From Anthracocystis setariae (taxonomy: Eukaryota > Basidiomycota > Ustilaginomycetes > Ustilaginales > Ustilaginaceae): DNA of 64,000 nt. The notes below the pieces were generated by a model. The model saw nothing but the letters and a program-made list of their open reading frames with translations. It was not told the DNA's origin and ran no database searches. The position numbers were made by a program, and so were the translations under genes. The stretch spans positions 310,001 to 374,000 of the forward strand of contig CAKMXJ010000015.1 of the NCBI GenBank assembly GCA_928724745.1, written 5' to 3'. Below are positions 1 to 9,816 of the stretch, piece after piece; the first letter of the stretch is position 1; every line of letters begins with the position of its first letter.

Positions 1-1032
1 AAGGACCTCTTGTACGTTTTGCTCATTGCCAATGGTCGGATCGTGTCGCTGCTTCGTCCACGTAAGCACGCTGTGCATCCTATCGACCTGCTTTTGCTCA
101 CAAACACTGTCATGGGTAGTCGCTCGATCAAGCGCTCGGGTGGCTCGGAAGAAGCCGAGATTTGGCTCCCATTCAGCATGCCCAAATTCGCACCCCAAGG
201 CTTCGTACATGCGTATGTCAAGTTCTTGGACTCCGAGAGCTGGACGTCCAGCGCGTCTGGTGGTCAACAAGCGCCCGCTTCGCAAGCCAAGATGACGCGC
301 TCGGAACTTGCCGTGATCGTGGTGACCGCGGACAAAGATGCGTTCCCGACGGTGTCGCACTGGATCTCATCACTGATCGCCCGACCGCCGATTGAGGGGA
401 GTGATGCCGTCTCGATGGCCTCCAAGGCGAAGAAGTCGCGGTCTGCGGTCAAAACAGCCAACACGGGCGAATCGTGGATGACTGCCTTCCAAACACACAT
501 CCTCACCCTCTGTCAACACCTCTGCGATCCTTCCAATACGGAAGACGGTGCACCTCGTGTCTCTGCCTACACCTGTGCTGAGCTCTCCCTCGCCGGTCTA
601 CGCCATTTCGTCTACCGTAGCAACACCACCATTCAACTCACCAGTCCATCCCTACCGGAACCCTACTCGACCCATCCAACCGATCGGAAACGTCTCTTCA
701 CACTCTACTCCCTCCTCCACCACAACATCCACCACCCGACCCCACCCACCTCCTCCGCAATCGACGCGTCCACCCTTGGCCTCCCCTCCTGGTCATCCCC
801 CTCCTCCTCCTCGGCGCATCCGCACCTCACCACGGACCGTCGACTCAAGATGCAACTCATCAAAACCCAACACGAACAAATCCTCGCGTGGATCACAAGC
901 CCCTTCGAACTCTACCTGTGCGTCAATCCGCAGGTATCCAAACCTGCCATCGTCGCCATCGCCAACACCCTCACCAAGTGGATCAAAACCAACGAAAAGG
1001 AACTCTTCCTCGTCAACGCAGGCAGTTTCTAA
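1..1032 (+). CDS. MON1: MON1, vacuolar fusion protein, C-terminal part (5' end outside window)
   Basis: The reading frame is open from base 1 and ends at a TAA at 1030-1032, giving the last 343 residues of a longer protein. The segment running from LLIANGRIVSLLRPRKHAVH through LPKFAPQGFVHAYVKFL-like sequence is characteristic of the longin-fold part of MON1. In known systems MON1 pairs with CCZ1 as the guanine-nucleotide exchange factor for Rab7/Ypt7 on late endosomes and vacuoles, and is needed for vacuole fusion and autophagy. A Ser/Pro/Thr-rich low-complexity insert lies around residues 240-270 of the visible part, and the conserved C-terminal block ends close to the stop. The gene is convergent with the NIPA gene on the other strand, whose stop codon lies only 26 bp away. 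The start codon and N-terminal domain cannot be seen. Confidence 0.85.
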   Translation, partial: KDLLYVLLIANGRIVSLLRPRKHAVHPIDLLLLTNTVMGSRSIKRSGGSEEAEIWLPFSMPKFAPQGFVHAYVKFLDSESWTSSASGGQQAPASQAKMTRSELAVIVVTADKDAFPTVSHWISSLIARPPIEGSDAVSMASKAKKSRSAVKTANTGESWMTAFQTHILTLCQHLCDPSNTEDGAPRVSAYTCAELSLAGLRHFVYRSNTTIQLTSPSLPEPYSTHPTDRKRLFTLYSLLHHNIHHPTPPTSSAIDASTLGLPSWSSPSSSSAHPHLTTDRRLKMQLIKTQHEQILAWITSPFELYLCVNPQVSKPAIVAIANTLTKWIKTNEKELFLVNAGSF

Positions 1033-1058
1033 ACCCCATTGCATTCTCCTCTTGTGCA

Positions 1059-3323
1059 CTACGTATGTGACTGGGGTACCGCCATTAGACTGCCATTACT
1101 ATTGCTGGTCACCACCACTTCGTCCTCCTCTGCCATCCCCGATCGTGACTCCCTGCGCCAGCGTGGTCGGAAGCGAGTCCACCACTTCCTCCCCTCCCTC
1201 CTCGCTGCCTCCAACCTCCTCACCAACTCCCCCTGATCGGGCGCAATCCCAAACCCAGACTCACCCCCCTCCCCCTCCCCCTCCTCCTCCTCATCGGTGC
1301 GACGCACGGTGGTATGTGCGTCGGCTTCGCTCATACTGCGGCGAGGATGGTGAGACAATGACGATGGACGTTGCCAGTTGGAACCGACGCGCGACGAGAG
1401 CGACGGTGAGCGCGGCTGAAGATGGAACCCCGGCGACGACGGAGAAATCCCAATCGAAAGCCCATGCTCGATAATCGTATTGTACAGCGACGATCGACGC
1501 TCGCCCTCCACCGCAGTAGACCCGGACCCGACGTGAGCCTCGACATCTACCGGTGATTGGACCGAATCCGGATTGGGAGAGAACAGACCAAGCCCACCGT
1601 CCCGCATGGGGAACTCGAGTGTGATTGTCGGTCGTCGTTGATGATGAGAGCTGCGACGTCGTGACGGTGTAGCTTGCTCGCGCGGCAGCGTGAGCGGCGC
1701 TTCCTCAGGACTAGTCAATGGTGCCACATTGTGATCCATAAACGACGACGAATGCGCAGACACGCTGATGGGCGGCAAGTGTGGACCTGCCACACCGGCG
1801 CCATTGGCAAGCAACATAGCCTCGACATCTGCATCGGAAGACCTGCGCGAACGACCCGACTGAGGCGACGACAGCAGCGCTTGAGTCTCGCCTTGACTGC
1901 ACTCCTCGCCTTCACACGCATCCTCGTTACAATGCAGACTCACCGTCCACACCCCACCCAGCAGCACCGCCGTACCTACAGCTACCAGCACCAGATCGTA
2001 CCACGCCAACGCGCCGATCTGGTCAAAGTACACCAGACCGAGCGCGATACTCGACGTGTTGTAGAAGCAGAACGCTAGCGGACACACCAGCGTAGGATCT
2101 GCGAGCTTGAGCGCCTTATTCAGGTACCAAAGCTGCAGCAGCGCAGCCGCCAGCAGAATGCCGATCAGCAACCAACTTTGCCAGCGACTGAACTGATTGT
2201 GACCCGAGAACGTAAGCATGAGCAGTTCCACCCCGGATTTGGCCAAAAGCAGACAGGCACCAGACAGCGTGCCGCTGGCGCCTCCGTAGGCTACGGCTAG
2301 CCCAAGCTTGGTCTGCTTGACTGTCTCGGCGTCGACCCTCTGTTCGGCGTCCCTGAGCTCGAGCCGGGGCACGTCAAGGCTCTTCTTGCGTTTGCGCGAC
2401 GGCACTTCGGTGCGACCGAGCGAGCCATAGTTGTGCTTGTTGGAATCGGACAGTTTTATGCGGACAGGAGCGGACATGGGAGCCGCCGACGACGTTTCGT
2501 TGACGTTGGTATTGATCCGAGGTATTTGAGTAGTGACGAGGCTGCGACCGTAGACGACGTTCTGCTGAGGGCTGAGTCCGAGTGCCGACAGACGGTTCGC
2601 TTCGTCACGATTGGCCAGGACCGGTGTCGCAATGCCAGAGCTGCTCTCGCTCACTTCGGCGACGGGAGCTAAGCTGGGTGCGGACCATCTCCTGCGTAAG
2701 CTACCGCGCAAGCCTTTACTGCTGCGATGCTTTGGTTTGTGAGCGCGCATAGGAAGCGAGTTTCGATAGACCCGCGTATGCAGCTGCCATTCGGCGAGAT
2801 GCGACACGGTGAGAACGCCGACGAAGAGGAAAGTGAAGATCGTAGCGAAGGCGACAAACGTCGGACGGGCGTACAGGTCGAGCAGCTCATCGAGGCTGTG
2901 GGGAGGCGAGGGGACGACGCCAAAGTACCCGATCAAGACGGCGCCGGTAGCGATGAGTGCGGTGCCCATGACCATGTACTTGGAGAGGAGGTCGTTGAGC
3001 AGGAAACGCGCCAGCACGGCGTTGTAGAGAAGACTGACGGCTCCTAGCGGCGCAAGCATGACGATGGGCAGAGCGCCAATCTGGAACACGGTACCGCCCA
3101 CATTTGCGACGAGGAAGATGGCGAAACCAACCAGCCACAACGGTCGCTTCCATTCTGTCTTTCGTCGAGCTGGTGGTAGCGACTCGTTGAGCAGGTGCGA
3201 CTTGCGCTGAATCGTTAGGCCCAGACTCTGAATGAAGCTGGCAACGAGACCGAGCGCAATAGCATGAGCGACGCTGAAAGGCGCACCTACTGGTGCATCG
3301 TCGTTGGAAAGGATGACCGACAT
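1059..3323 (-). CDS. NIPA-type (DUF803) magnesium transporter
   Basis: This 754-residue single-exon protein starts at ATG 3323. The N-terminal half has the NIPA pattern: a first helix near residues 16-36, then paired helices with the family-like stretch GGTVFQIGALPIVMLAPLG (about 75-95), further helices near 115-135 and 155-180, and a second cluster from about 345 to 480. NIPA proteins are members of the drug/metabolite transporter superfamily and carry Mg2+ across plasma or endosomal membranes. Two features make it longer than the usual 350-400 residues: a polar, Ser/Arg-rich insert of about 140 residues between helix clusters (about 195-335) and a disordered C-terminal tail of roughly 260 residues rich in Ser, Arg and Glu. 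The tail could carry regulatory phosphorylation sites, which is inference. The family call is firm; the transported ion is assigned by family only. Confidence 0.85.
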   Translation of the reverse strand: MSVILSNDDAPVGAPFSVAHAIALGLVASFIQSLGLTIQRKSHLLNESLPPARRKTEWKRPLWLVGFAIFLVANVGGTVFQIGALPIVMLAPLGAVSLLYNAVLARFLLNDLLSKYMVMGTALIATGAVLIGYFGVVPSPPHSLDELLDLYARPTFVAFATIFTFLFVGVLTVSHLAEWQLHTRVYRNSLPMRAHKPKHRSSKGLRGSLRRRWSAPSLAPVAEVSESSSGIATPVLANRDEANRLSALGLSPQQNVVYGRSLVTTQIPRINTNVNETSSAAPMSAPVRIKLSDSNKHNYGSLGRTEVPSRKRKKSLDVPRLELRDAEQRVDAETVKQTKLGLAVAYGGASGTLSGACLLLAKSGVELLMLTFSGHNQFSRWQSWLLIGILLAAALLQLWYLNKALKLADPTLVCPLAFCFYNTSSIALGLVYFDQIGALAWYDLVLVAVGTAVLLGGVWTVSLHCNEDACEGEECSQGETQALLSSPQSGRSRRSSDADVEAMLLANGAGVAGPHLPPISVSAHSSSFMDHNVAPLTSPEEAPLTLPREQATPSRRRSSHHQRRPTITLEFPMRDGGLGLFSPNPDSVQSPVDVEAHVGSGSTAVEGERRSSLYNTIIEHGLSIGISPSSPGFHLQPRSPSLSSRVGSNWQRPSSLSHHPRRSMSEADAHTTVRRTDEEEEGEGEGGESGFGIAPDQGELVRRLEAARREGRKWWTRFRPRWRRESRSGMAEEDEVVVTSNSNGSLMAVPQSHT

Positions 3324-3860
3324 GGCCGAGTCCGGTGCGCAAGCAATCGATGCTGAGGTGGAAATGGTTTCGACCGCAGGCAGGAACAGCCTGAGCTGTT
3401 CAGATGTAGGCGAAAGGCTTCATCTGAGGGACGGATTGAGCAAAAGTAGCAAGCCGAGGTCGCCAAGGTCAACGAGGATGGTGGTGCAATCCGAAATGTC
3501 GAAATTGCGGGTCACCATATAATTGTCTGTGCTCCGCGCTGACAATTCATCAGTGCATCTTGGCGCTGACTGACGCTTACACACCACTCCCGCCGTACCG
3601 CCGATGTTAAGCCGACGACTTCCACTGACAGAAACGGCATCTTTCCAACATGCTCGCGAAGAGGTGTATGATAGGAAACACAGTGCCCAGGCATATTCTC
3701 AACTTGAGCTTCATCATAGATACGATCGCATCTTCCTTGACCTTTCAGATCGATCGCACTAGCACCGCCGGCTTTGCCCAGGCCATTCAATGTAGTCAAT
3801 GTTCATTGTTATATTACGCCCATCTTGGATCATTCCCAGCACGTCGATTACGGACCGTGG
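3324..3860. other. Intergenic stretch between NIPA gene and hypothetical protein
   Basis: Both neighbours are on the minus strand, so this 537-bp stretch should hold the promoter and leader of the NIPA gene and the 3' end of the hypothetical gene. I see no convincing coding region, tRNA or repeat. Confidence 0.5.
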
Positions 3861-5297
3861 TTAGACCCTTTGCATTCTACCTTGAGCCTCCGGGTATCGT
3901 TCACGATGCATCTCCTTTGCCCTCGGCATCGGCATCGGCATCGGCATCGACATTGGCCTGCGTTCCATACCACGATGCATTGCTTCCGAGTTCTGGCGCA
4001 AAGGTGGTGGCATCCTTTCACCCGTGCGCGATCTCGGTGCTGGCAGAGCACGGCCCCTGCTATCGAAAGCTTCAGAGACAGGGCGGATCTTGGTGGGTGT
4101 GCGCAACTCCCCCTTGTCCCGTCTGCTTCGAGACCGGCCTGCATCGACAACGACAGCTTCAGACTGCGGGCCGTTCGACTTGGAAGCGCGTGGCGCCACC
4201 TTTTCCGCCCTGCTTTGAGGCTTGCTCGCATCGATGACCATCGCGGTAGGGCCCTGGACATCTAGACTGCGTCGATCTCGCTGGGATCGAGTCCGCTCGA
4301 TGTCGGCTGGTCTGCTTCGGACTCGGCCCGCGTCGGGCGGCGAGCGCTTCGATGCCGGAGAGGCTGCGTGAGGTGCGAGCCCTAGTTTGTTTTGCAAAGG
4401 AAGTGGAATAGTAAAGATCTGTGGCTCCGGCCCCACCACAGGATACAAGGTCTTGTCCGAAGCGCTGTGTACGATAGAGGTGCGATCGGCACCCGACGAT
4501 CTAGTCGCCTGGGAGCGTTCACGTCGAGGCTGCGTTGTCACGGCGTGTGTGCTAGCTCGAGCGCTTCGATCCGTCCTAGGAGGTGAATGTGGCTCCCGCC
4601 TAGGTTTCAGGGGAGCAGCAGGGGCGTTCCAGTTAGGCGCACCCATCTCGGGCCTTGAGGACGATCGAGAATGCTTCGGTTTGGTGGCATACGGAGCTGG
4701 AGGTAGCGGCGGTGGAGAGAAGAACGAATCGGTGCTACTGCTCGCAGCATGTGCGCCTGCAACGCCCATCTTGCCTTTGCGAAGTGAATTTGTGGGTGAA
4801 TAGAAGGAGACCTTCCGTGAATGACGTGCGCCTTTGATACTCGCAAACGGCTCCTTCGTTACCTCTCTTGTGGCATCCAAGTGGTGTTGGTTGCGTGGTG
4901 GTCGCGTCGATGAAGCAGGAGGCTGTGCAGAGGGACTCGCGGGAACCTTGGGCCTTGCTCGATCCGGTGAGGAGCCAGCGTGTTTTTGAACGGTTGCTTC
5001 GAAAGCCGCGGCACCACTCATCCGCGATGGATGAACGTCTCGCCTTGAGTCCGACTGTCGTCGATCTCGTGCGAACGAATATCTCGGGGCAGCAGCTGGG
5101 TCTATGATGGATGAAGTTCGAGCTGGAGAGAGCGGTGATCCCTGTTCAGGTGAGCGTTGACGTGCTCGGGGGGGCTGGGACTCGTTCAGATGACGGGCGT
5201 CAGTTTCGGACAGGCCATCTGGTTTGGAGGCGGCGGTGCCGCGCCCCAGAAGCACTGAAAAGAAGCCGGGGCTTCCACTTGGGTTCTCGGTGGCCAT
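3861..5297 (-). CDS. Hypothetical disordered Arg/Ser/Pro-rich protein
   Basis: I do not recognise this protein. The open frame runs up to 5408; the ATG at 5297 (beginning MATENPSGSPGFFSVLLGRG) gives 478 residues, and another in-frame ATG at 5309 would add four. After a short hydrophobic N-terminal patch (FFSVLL), nearly the whole protein is basic and low in hydrophobic residues, as expected for an intrinsically disordered protein. One more ordered block is PQIFTIPLPLQNKLGLAPH around residue 300. A weak internal duplication is visible: TAMVIDASKPQSRAEK is followed about 40 residues later by EAVVVDAGRSRSRRDK. Near the C-terminus an MP dipeptide repeat is encoded by a GCATCG-type hexanucleotide repeat near 3928-3950. 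The long uninterrupted frame and downstream position relative to another minus-strand gene support a real gene, but function is unknown. Confidence 0.6.
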   Translation of the reverse strand: MATENPSGSPGFFSVLLGRGTAASKPDGLSETDARHLNESQPPRARQRSPEQGSPLSPARTSSIIDPAAAPRYSFARDRRQSDSRRDVHPSRMSGAAAFEATVQKHAGSSPDRARPKVPASPSAQPPASSTRPPRNQHHLDATREVTKEPFASIKGARHSRKVSFYSPTNSLRKGKMGVAGAHAASSSTDSFFSPPPLPPAPYATKPKHSRSSSRPEMGAPNWNAPAAPLKPRREPHSPPRTDRSARASTHAVTTQPRRERSQATRSSGADRTSIVHSASDKTLYPVVGPEPQIFTIPLPLQNKLGLAPHAASPASKRSPPDAGRVRSRPADIERTRSQRDRRSLDVQGPTAMVIDASKPQSRAEKVAPRASKSNGPQSEAVVVDAGRSRSRRDKGELRTPTKIRPVSEAFDSRGRALPAPRSRTGERMPPPLRQNSEAMHRGMERRPMSMPMPMPMPRAKEMHRERYPEAQGRMQRV

Positions 5298-5408
5298 TGT
5301 GCGCGACATCTGTGGGGTGTGGTTGTCTGCGATGCGTATGTGTCGTAGGCTCTTGTTCGAAGAGTGACGCTGCGTATCTCGATGATCTGTTAGAAGACGT
5401 TGGCGCAC

Positions 5409-6123
5409 TTGGATGGCAGACGAGGCAAAGGAGGACGGAAGAGGTGATGGTGAACGGGATGAATAGGGATCAGTTTGTGGTTGCTCTCAAGCGGTACGAG
5501 TTGACTGCATCAAATCAGGACCTCGGTTTGTCGTATCGCCAAAAAAAAGGGGAGAGGATGCTGCAGCACAGAGGAGGGGATACAGTAGAACACCAAAAAA
5601 GCTGAATTTCGCGCACCCACAGTTATCATGATTACTGTGCTCTGCTGTGCCGTTCATTGCGCTGACAGTTTGATATGCAAAATTGCCGAGATTATTCGGT
5701 GAAATTCAACCTATCCCAGCAAACACAATCTTCGTAGGCGTCCATGGTTATTGTCTCCCTGTCTCCAGTCCACCTCAACTTGGCAAATCACTTATTGGAT
5801 CTGCTTCTGTAGACGGTCAGTTCTGATTTGTGCGTGGCACTAGGCAACAGTGTACTGATGCTGCTAAGGCCCATGCGGGAATTGTGATCAGTGCTGACTA
5901 ATGTTTACAGATGCTCGGGACTGATATGCTGTGCGGAGAAAACAGAGACAAAAAGGGGATGGGTGTGCTTGGTTTGACTGATGGCGGGGTGGTGGTGTTC
6001 AGGAAAAGGAGGACGGGAGAGAGAAGGGAAAGGGAAGCATCCAACGTAGGGGTCGGTACCTAGTTCAGATGATGGTTGAAAATTGGTTGGCGCGATTGCT
6101 GTGCAGCAATTTGGATTCAAGGA
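5409..6123. other. Intergenic, upstream of the hypothetical protein
   Basis: About 715 bp between two minus-strand genes. It should contain the promoter of the hypothetical gene and the 3' UTR of the NTPase gene. It is more AT-rich than the neighbouring coding DNA. I see no supported gene or RNA. Confidence 0.5.
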
Positions 6124-9100
6124 TCAAAGGGGTTTTCGTTTTCGTCCTCGTCCCGCTGCTGCTGCTGCTGCTGCTGCTGCCATGAGATCATCTGTCGAAT
6201 CGTCCGAACCTTCTCGTTGCCAACACGCGTTGGGCTGGGTGACTCGGACCAAAGCGCCGTTGACCGCGGTGTCGGCCTCGTCCCAAGCCTGCTGGTGCTC
6301 AGGCGGACAGCCTCGAACGTACCATGCCTTGGTCTGATCGAATCGGAGCGTGTTGAGTGAATCCGTGTTTCCAAACAGCAATCCCACTTGCTTCTTTGCG
6401 TTCACCCGGAGTCGGGTCAGTACCGGCCATGCTGCGCCATCCAGACCCGTGATCAAGACATGATGTCGCAGCAATGGCGATGCCGCTGGATGGCGCCTCT
6501 GTGAGTAGACGTGTCCTGTGGAATTGCTGCTGCCTCTCAGATCGACAAAGAGCTCCAAGCATTGCTTGCTCGAGCTTGCAACAGCTGTGGCCTCGAGGCT
6601 AGGACCTACGGCTGCCTCAAGCTCTTGCTGACTTGGGCGCTTGACGCGGTTCTTGACCTGGATCGCTATGTAGCTCAGCTTTCCCGCCTGGAAAGCTTGG
6701 TCGTCCAAAGGCGGCTGCTCGCTCTCGCTCTCGTACACAGGAATCAGAAAGTCCCAGCCGGTCTGGTTGATGATGCCTTGCGCTGCGGCGTGCCGAAACC
6801 AGAGCTCGACAAGCAGGTCTTTCGTCTCGGCTTCGTCGTTCTGCGCTACTTGCTCGGGCAGCGTCACAGTGTGCTTGAAGTTGAGCCAAGTACGGCTGGC
6901 CCATCGCGCTAAGGGTGACGGCATACGTGACTGGGCTGATTCTCCGTTTTGCTCTGCTTGTTGGTGATCATCGTCTTGCTCGTCTTCGGCCATAACAATG
7001 TCATCCATCTCGTCCGTCGTCACGCCCGTGCTTGTTGCAATGCGAGGGTCACGATCGTCCTTGGATGTGTCGAGATACTTTGTGCCGATCAGCGTCTCGA
7101 GCCATTCGCGCACCGAGACCAAGCCAAAGATGGCCTTATAGTCGTTCTTGTCGTCCGTAGAGGGTATCTTCAACGAGCTTTGATGCAGCTGCGGTTGAAA
7201 TCTGTGGCTCAAGGCTAGATCGATGGCCATGCTGCAAAGCAAGGCCACGCCTTGTTCGCCTTGGGCCCCCACGTTGACGCCGGCGAGCTGGCTTCCGACG
7301 ACGATGGCTTGCACCACCATGCTCCATCGTGCTGCGGCGCCGTCAGGACCGTGCGTTCGAAACGACCACGCAGCCGCGGCGCTGAGCGAAGGCTCGCTCG
7401 GTGTACTCGAGATGATGGCATCCGAGGTCGAAAAGATGCGACCCACGAAGCGCAGGTGATGCGCAATCTGGCGCGAGACGACTTGGTACCAATGCTCTGG
7501 CCCGGGTTTGCTCGATAGCTCGAGGTTAATGCGCCTGGATGCGAGTGCCAGCAAGTTTTGGTTGAGCTCGTCTTGCGGATTCAAGGGGATGCTGCTGGCG
7601 TCGTCTGGCCACTGCCACTCTGCGGGCCAAACGAGTTTGCCGAGAATGGGCCTTGGTTTGATGAGCCCGTCCGAGTGATACCTGCTGTCGCTCCACAGCG
7701 GTCTTCCAAGCTTGTGCAGGGCCAGGTTGAGCTCGGACAAGGTAGGTGGCGATGAGTCGGGCGACGAGGTCAAGCCAGGCGCAAAGAGCATTTTGCGATC
7801 CTCGTAGGTCAGGTTGACATCGAGCGGCATGCTAGAAAAGGGCTGCGTGAGTTGATGGGTGTCAAAGTCGCTCGTTCTCCTGGAACCTTCACGTGCGGCG
7901 GTGCCGGCTAGCGGGGCAATGTCGGAATTGGTGTCGATGAGGAGAATCCAAGAAGAGCTTGGACTTGCGAGGAACCAAATCCTACGGATCAATGGCAAGA
8001 CTACGTCAAACGAGCTGCATTCGTCCAAAGCCAAGAAGAAAAACGATTGAGAGACAGCTTCGTTAGGCGGCAAGCTTTCCAAGCTAGAGAGGCGCTTCTT
8101 GAGATGGCTTCTGACGGGGACGACAAGCATGTTGGGATCGGCCAACTCGGATTCGTACTGTTGCAGCATGTCATGGTATCGGCTGGTCGCTAAGGCGCAG
8201 ATGTATTGCAAGATCTTCCGGCGGAGATTCGAGGTTCCGTGTAGCGCAGGAGGGGCTCCAGCGGCGGCGGCGGCGGCGGCGGCGGCGACAACGCCATCAT
8301 CCATAGAAGTCGCGGTGTTTGAGGGTGGAGAAGAGGAGGGTGCAGGGGATGAGGACATAGGAGGGTGAGCAAGACGGCTGTGAGAGCAGAGGTCTGCAGG
8401 TCTTTGGAAGAGAGTGTGCTGCTTGAGGCTAGTAGCATCGGCGAAGTGGTAGACGACAGTGCGCCAGCACTGATGGGCGTTGACATGATTGGCATTACCG
8501 TATTGGTCGAAGCAGCCAGAGGCGGCCTTGAGTTGAGCGAGATAGGTGTAGATGGTGTCGCAGTAGACCTCTAACCAGGCCAAGATGCCAAGGTGGGCAT
8601 CGTTGAAGATGGCGTGTTGCTTGGCATCTTCGGGGAACTTGATATTTTGATCCTCGAGGCCAAGGGCCATTAGAGTCTTTTTGACGGACCGAAAGTAGTC
8701 GTAGACTTCTGCATCCTGGGGTGGGAACGAGACCAGATGTTGATCGCGATTGCGGGGAAGCGACGAGCGGAGGCAAACGAGCATGCCGGCGTCAATGGTA
8801 CTGAGCTGGACGCACATGCGCGTTTTGCCAAAGCCCGACGATTGAATGATGGGGAGCACTTTTGCGTAGTACTCTCTGTCGGCTTGGGCAGATGCGTTTG
8901 CAGGGGTATCGGTGTTGGTATTGGTGCTTTCAGCGGTGCTAGTGCTGGCATTGGGGCGAGTACGGGCATTGGCATGAACCGAGGCGGGAGCTGAGGTCTG
9001 GGGGAAGAAGGAGTTATGCACGACAAGATGATCGTGGAGGAGGCTGAGACTTGGACCGTTGAATGCACTGGTGAAGTCGGTGGCCGAAGAGTGAGCGGCG

Positions 9101-9816
9101 ACGAGGGAAGGATCGGGCCTCCTAGCAGGCTGATTGACAAAGGCATGCTCGAGGAGCGTCTCGAGACGCTTGAGAGGCGAAGACCGACGGATATGGCATC
9201 CGAGCTGGTCAAGCTGTTCCAGAAGCACTGTATAGTCTTGATGCTGCTTTAAGCCGGCCTTCTTGGTGGTGGGATCGATTGTGAAGATACGCTGAACAAA
9301 GGACTGTGGAAGCATATCCCTTTTCTTGCGCAGCGTTCCAAGCAAGGTGCGAAAGAGACCATCTGTCATGATATTTTCTAGTATACTAACGCGAGGGTCG
9401 ATACGGTTGATAGGATTACGACCGTGTAGGCTAGCACCATCTCCGCCGAGATTATCGTCGTCGTATTCGTCGTCGTATTCGTCATCGTATTCGTCATGTT
9501 GGTCGAGGTCTTGGGCGTCATCGTCTGGCTTCCAGAACACCGTATCCAAATAATGAAGCCATCGAGCAAAGTTTGGACGTTTGTTGGACAAGAATGCATC
9601 CAGGATATCTGAGAGCTCTTTGTCCCGCTGCGGTGAGTTTGGTAGTATCCCATCAAAGGAAGATCGTAACGGCGTCGTCGGCGGTGGTGATACCGGCTGT
9701 GACCGAGAAGAGGGTGCCGACAAGTGTTGTTGTTGTTCGTGTAGATGTTGTTGTTGATGATGATGATTATGCTGTTGTTGTTGTTGTTGTTGCTCATGCG
9801 ATTGCGGAGATGTCAT
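6124..9816 (-). CDS. Large P-loop NTPase with a C-terminal PD-(D/E)XK-like segment (Crinkler-related family?)
   Basis: The start is set at ATG 9816, because upstream in-frame codons to 10032 contain no ATG; this gives 1230 residues. Domains in order: a Gln/His-rich N-terminus (residues 5-40), a conserved-looking segment with DILDAFLSNKRPNFARWL (about 70-86), an acidic DDEY repeat (about 105-121), a Walker A-like motif QSSGFGKT (325-332), and a Walker B-like stretch FFFLALDECSSF whose DE is at 598-599. About 25 residues further is WILLIDTNSD, a possible sensor strand. Near the C-terminus GWDFLIPVY (D1022) is followed about 30 residues later by YIAIQVKN (Q1053, K1055), which fits the D-x(n)-(E/Q)-x-K nuclease pattern. 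I recall the same order in large basidiomycete families related to Crinkler-type NTPase-nuclease proteins; that is family knowledge and has not been searched here. The first glycine of a standard Walker A is replaced by Gln. The cellular role is unknown. Confidence 0.75.
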   Translation of the reverse strand: MTSPQSHEQQQQQQQHNHHHQQQHLHEQQQHLSAPSSRSQPVSPPPTTPLRSSFDGILPNSPQRDKELSDILDAFLSNKRPNFARWLHYLDTVFWKPDDDAQDLDQHDEYDDEYDDEYDDDNLGGDGASLHGRNPINRIDPRVSILENIMTDGLFRTLLGTLRKKRDMLPQSFVQRIFTIDPTTKKAGLKQHQDYTVLLEQLDQLGCHIRRSSPLKRLETLLEHAFVNQPARRPDPSLVAAHSSATDFTSAFNGPSLSLLHDHLVVHNSFFPQTSAPASVHANARTRPNASTSTAESTNTNTDTPANASAQADREYYAKVLPIIQSSGFGKTRMCVQLSTIDAGMLVCLRSSLPRNRDQHLVSFPPQDAEVYDYFRSVKKTLMALGLEDQNIKFPEDAKQHAIFNDAHLGILAWLEVYCDTIYTYLAQLKAASGCFDQYGNANHVNAHQCWRTVVYHFADATSLKQHTLFQRPADLCSHSRLAHPPMSSSPAPSSSPPSNTATSMDDGVVAAAAAAAAAGAPPALHGTSNLRRKILQYICALATSRYHDMLQQYESELADPNMLVVPVRSHLKKRLSSLESLPPNEAVSQSFFFLALDECSSFDVVLPLIRRIWFLASPSSSWILLIDTNSDIAPLAGTAAREGSRRTSDFDTHQLTQPFSSMPLDVNLTYEDRKMLFAPGLTSSPDSSPPTLSELNLALHKLGRPLWSDSRYHSDGLIKPRPILGKLVWPAEWQWPDDASSIPLNPQDELNQNLLALASRRINLELSSKPGPEHWYQVVSRQIAHHLRFVGRIFSTSDAIISSTPSEPSLSAAAAWSFRTHGPDGAAARWSMVVQAIVVGSQLAGVNVGAQGEQGVALLCSMAIDLALSHRFQPQLHQSSLKIPSTDDKNDYKAIFGLVSVREWLETLIGTKYLDTSKDDRDPRIATSTGVTTDEMDDIVMAEDEQDDDHQQAEQNGESAQSRMPSPLARWASRTWLNFKHTVTLPEQVAQNDEAETKDLLVELWFRHAAAQGIINQTGWDFLIPVYESESEQPPLDDQAFQAGKLSYIAIQVKNRVKRPSQQELEAAVGPSLEATAVASSSKQCLELFVDLRGSSNSTGHVYSQRRHPAASPLLRHHVLITGLDGAAWPVLTRLRVNAKKQVGLLFGNTDSLNTLRFDQTKAWYVRGCPPEHQQAWDEADTAVNGALVRVTQPNACWQREGSDDSTDDLMAAAAAAAAAGRGRKRKPL

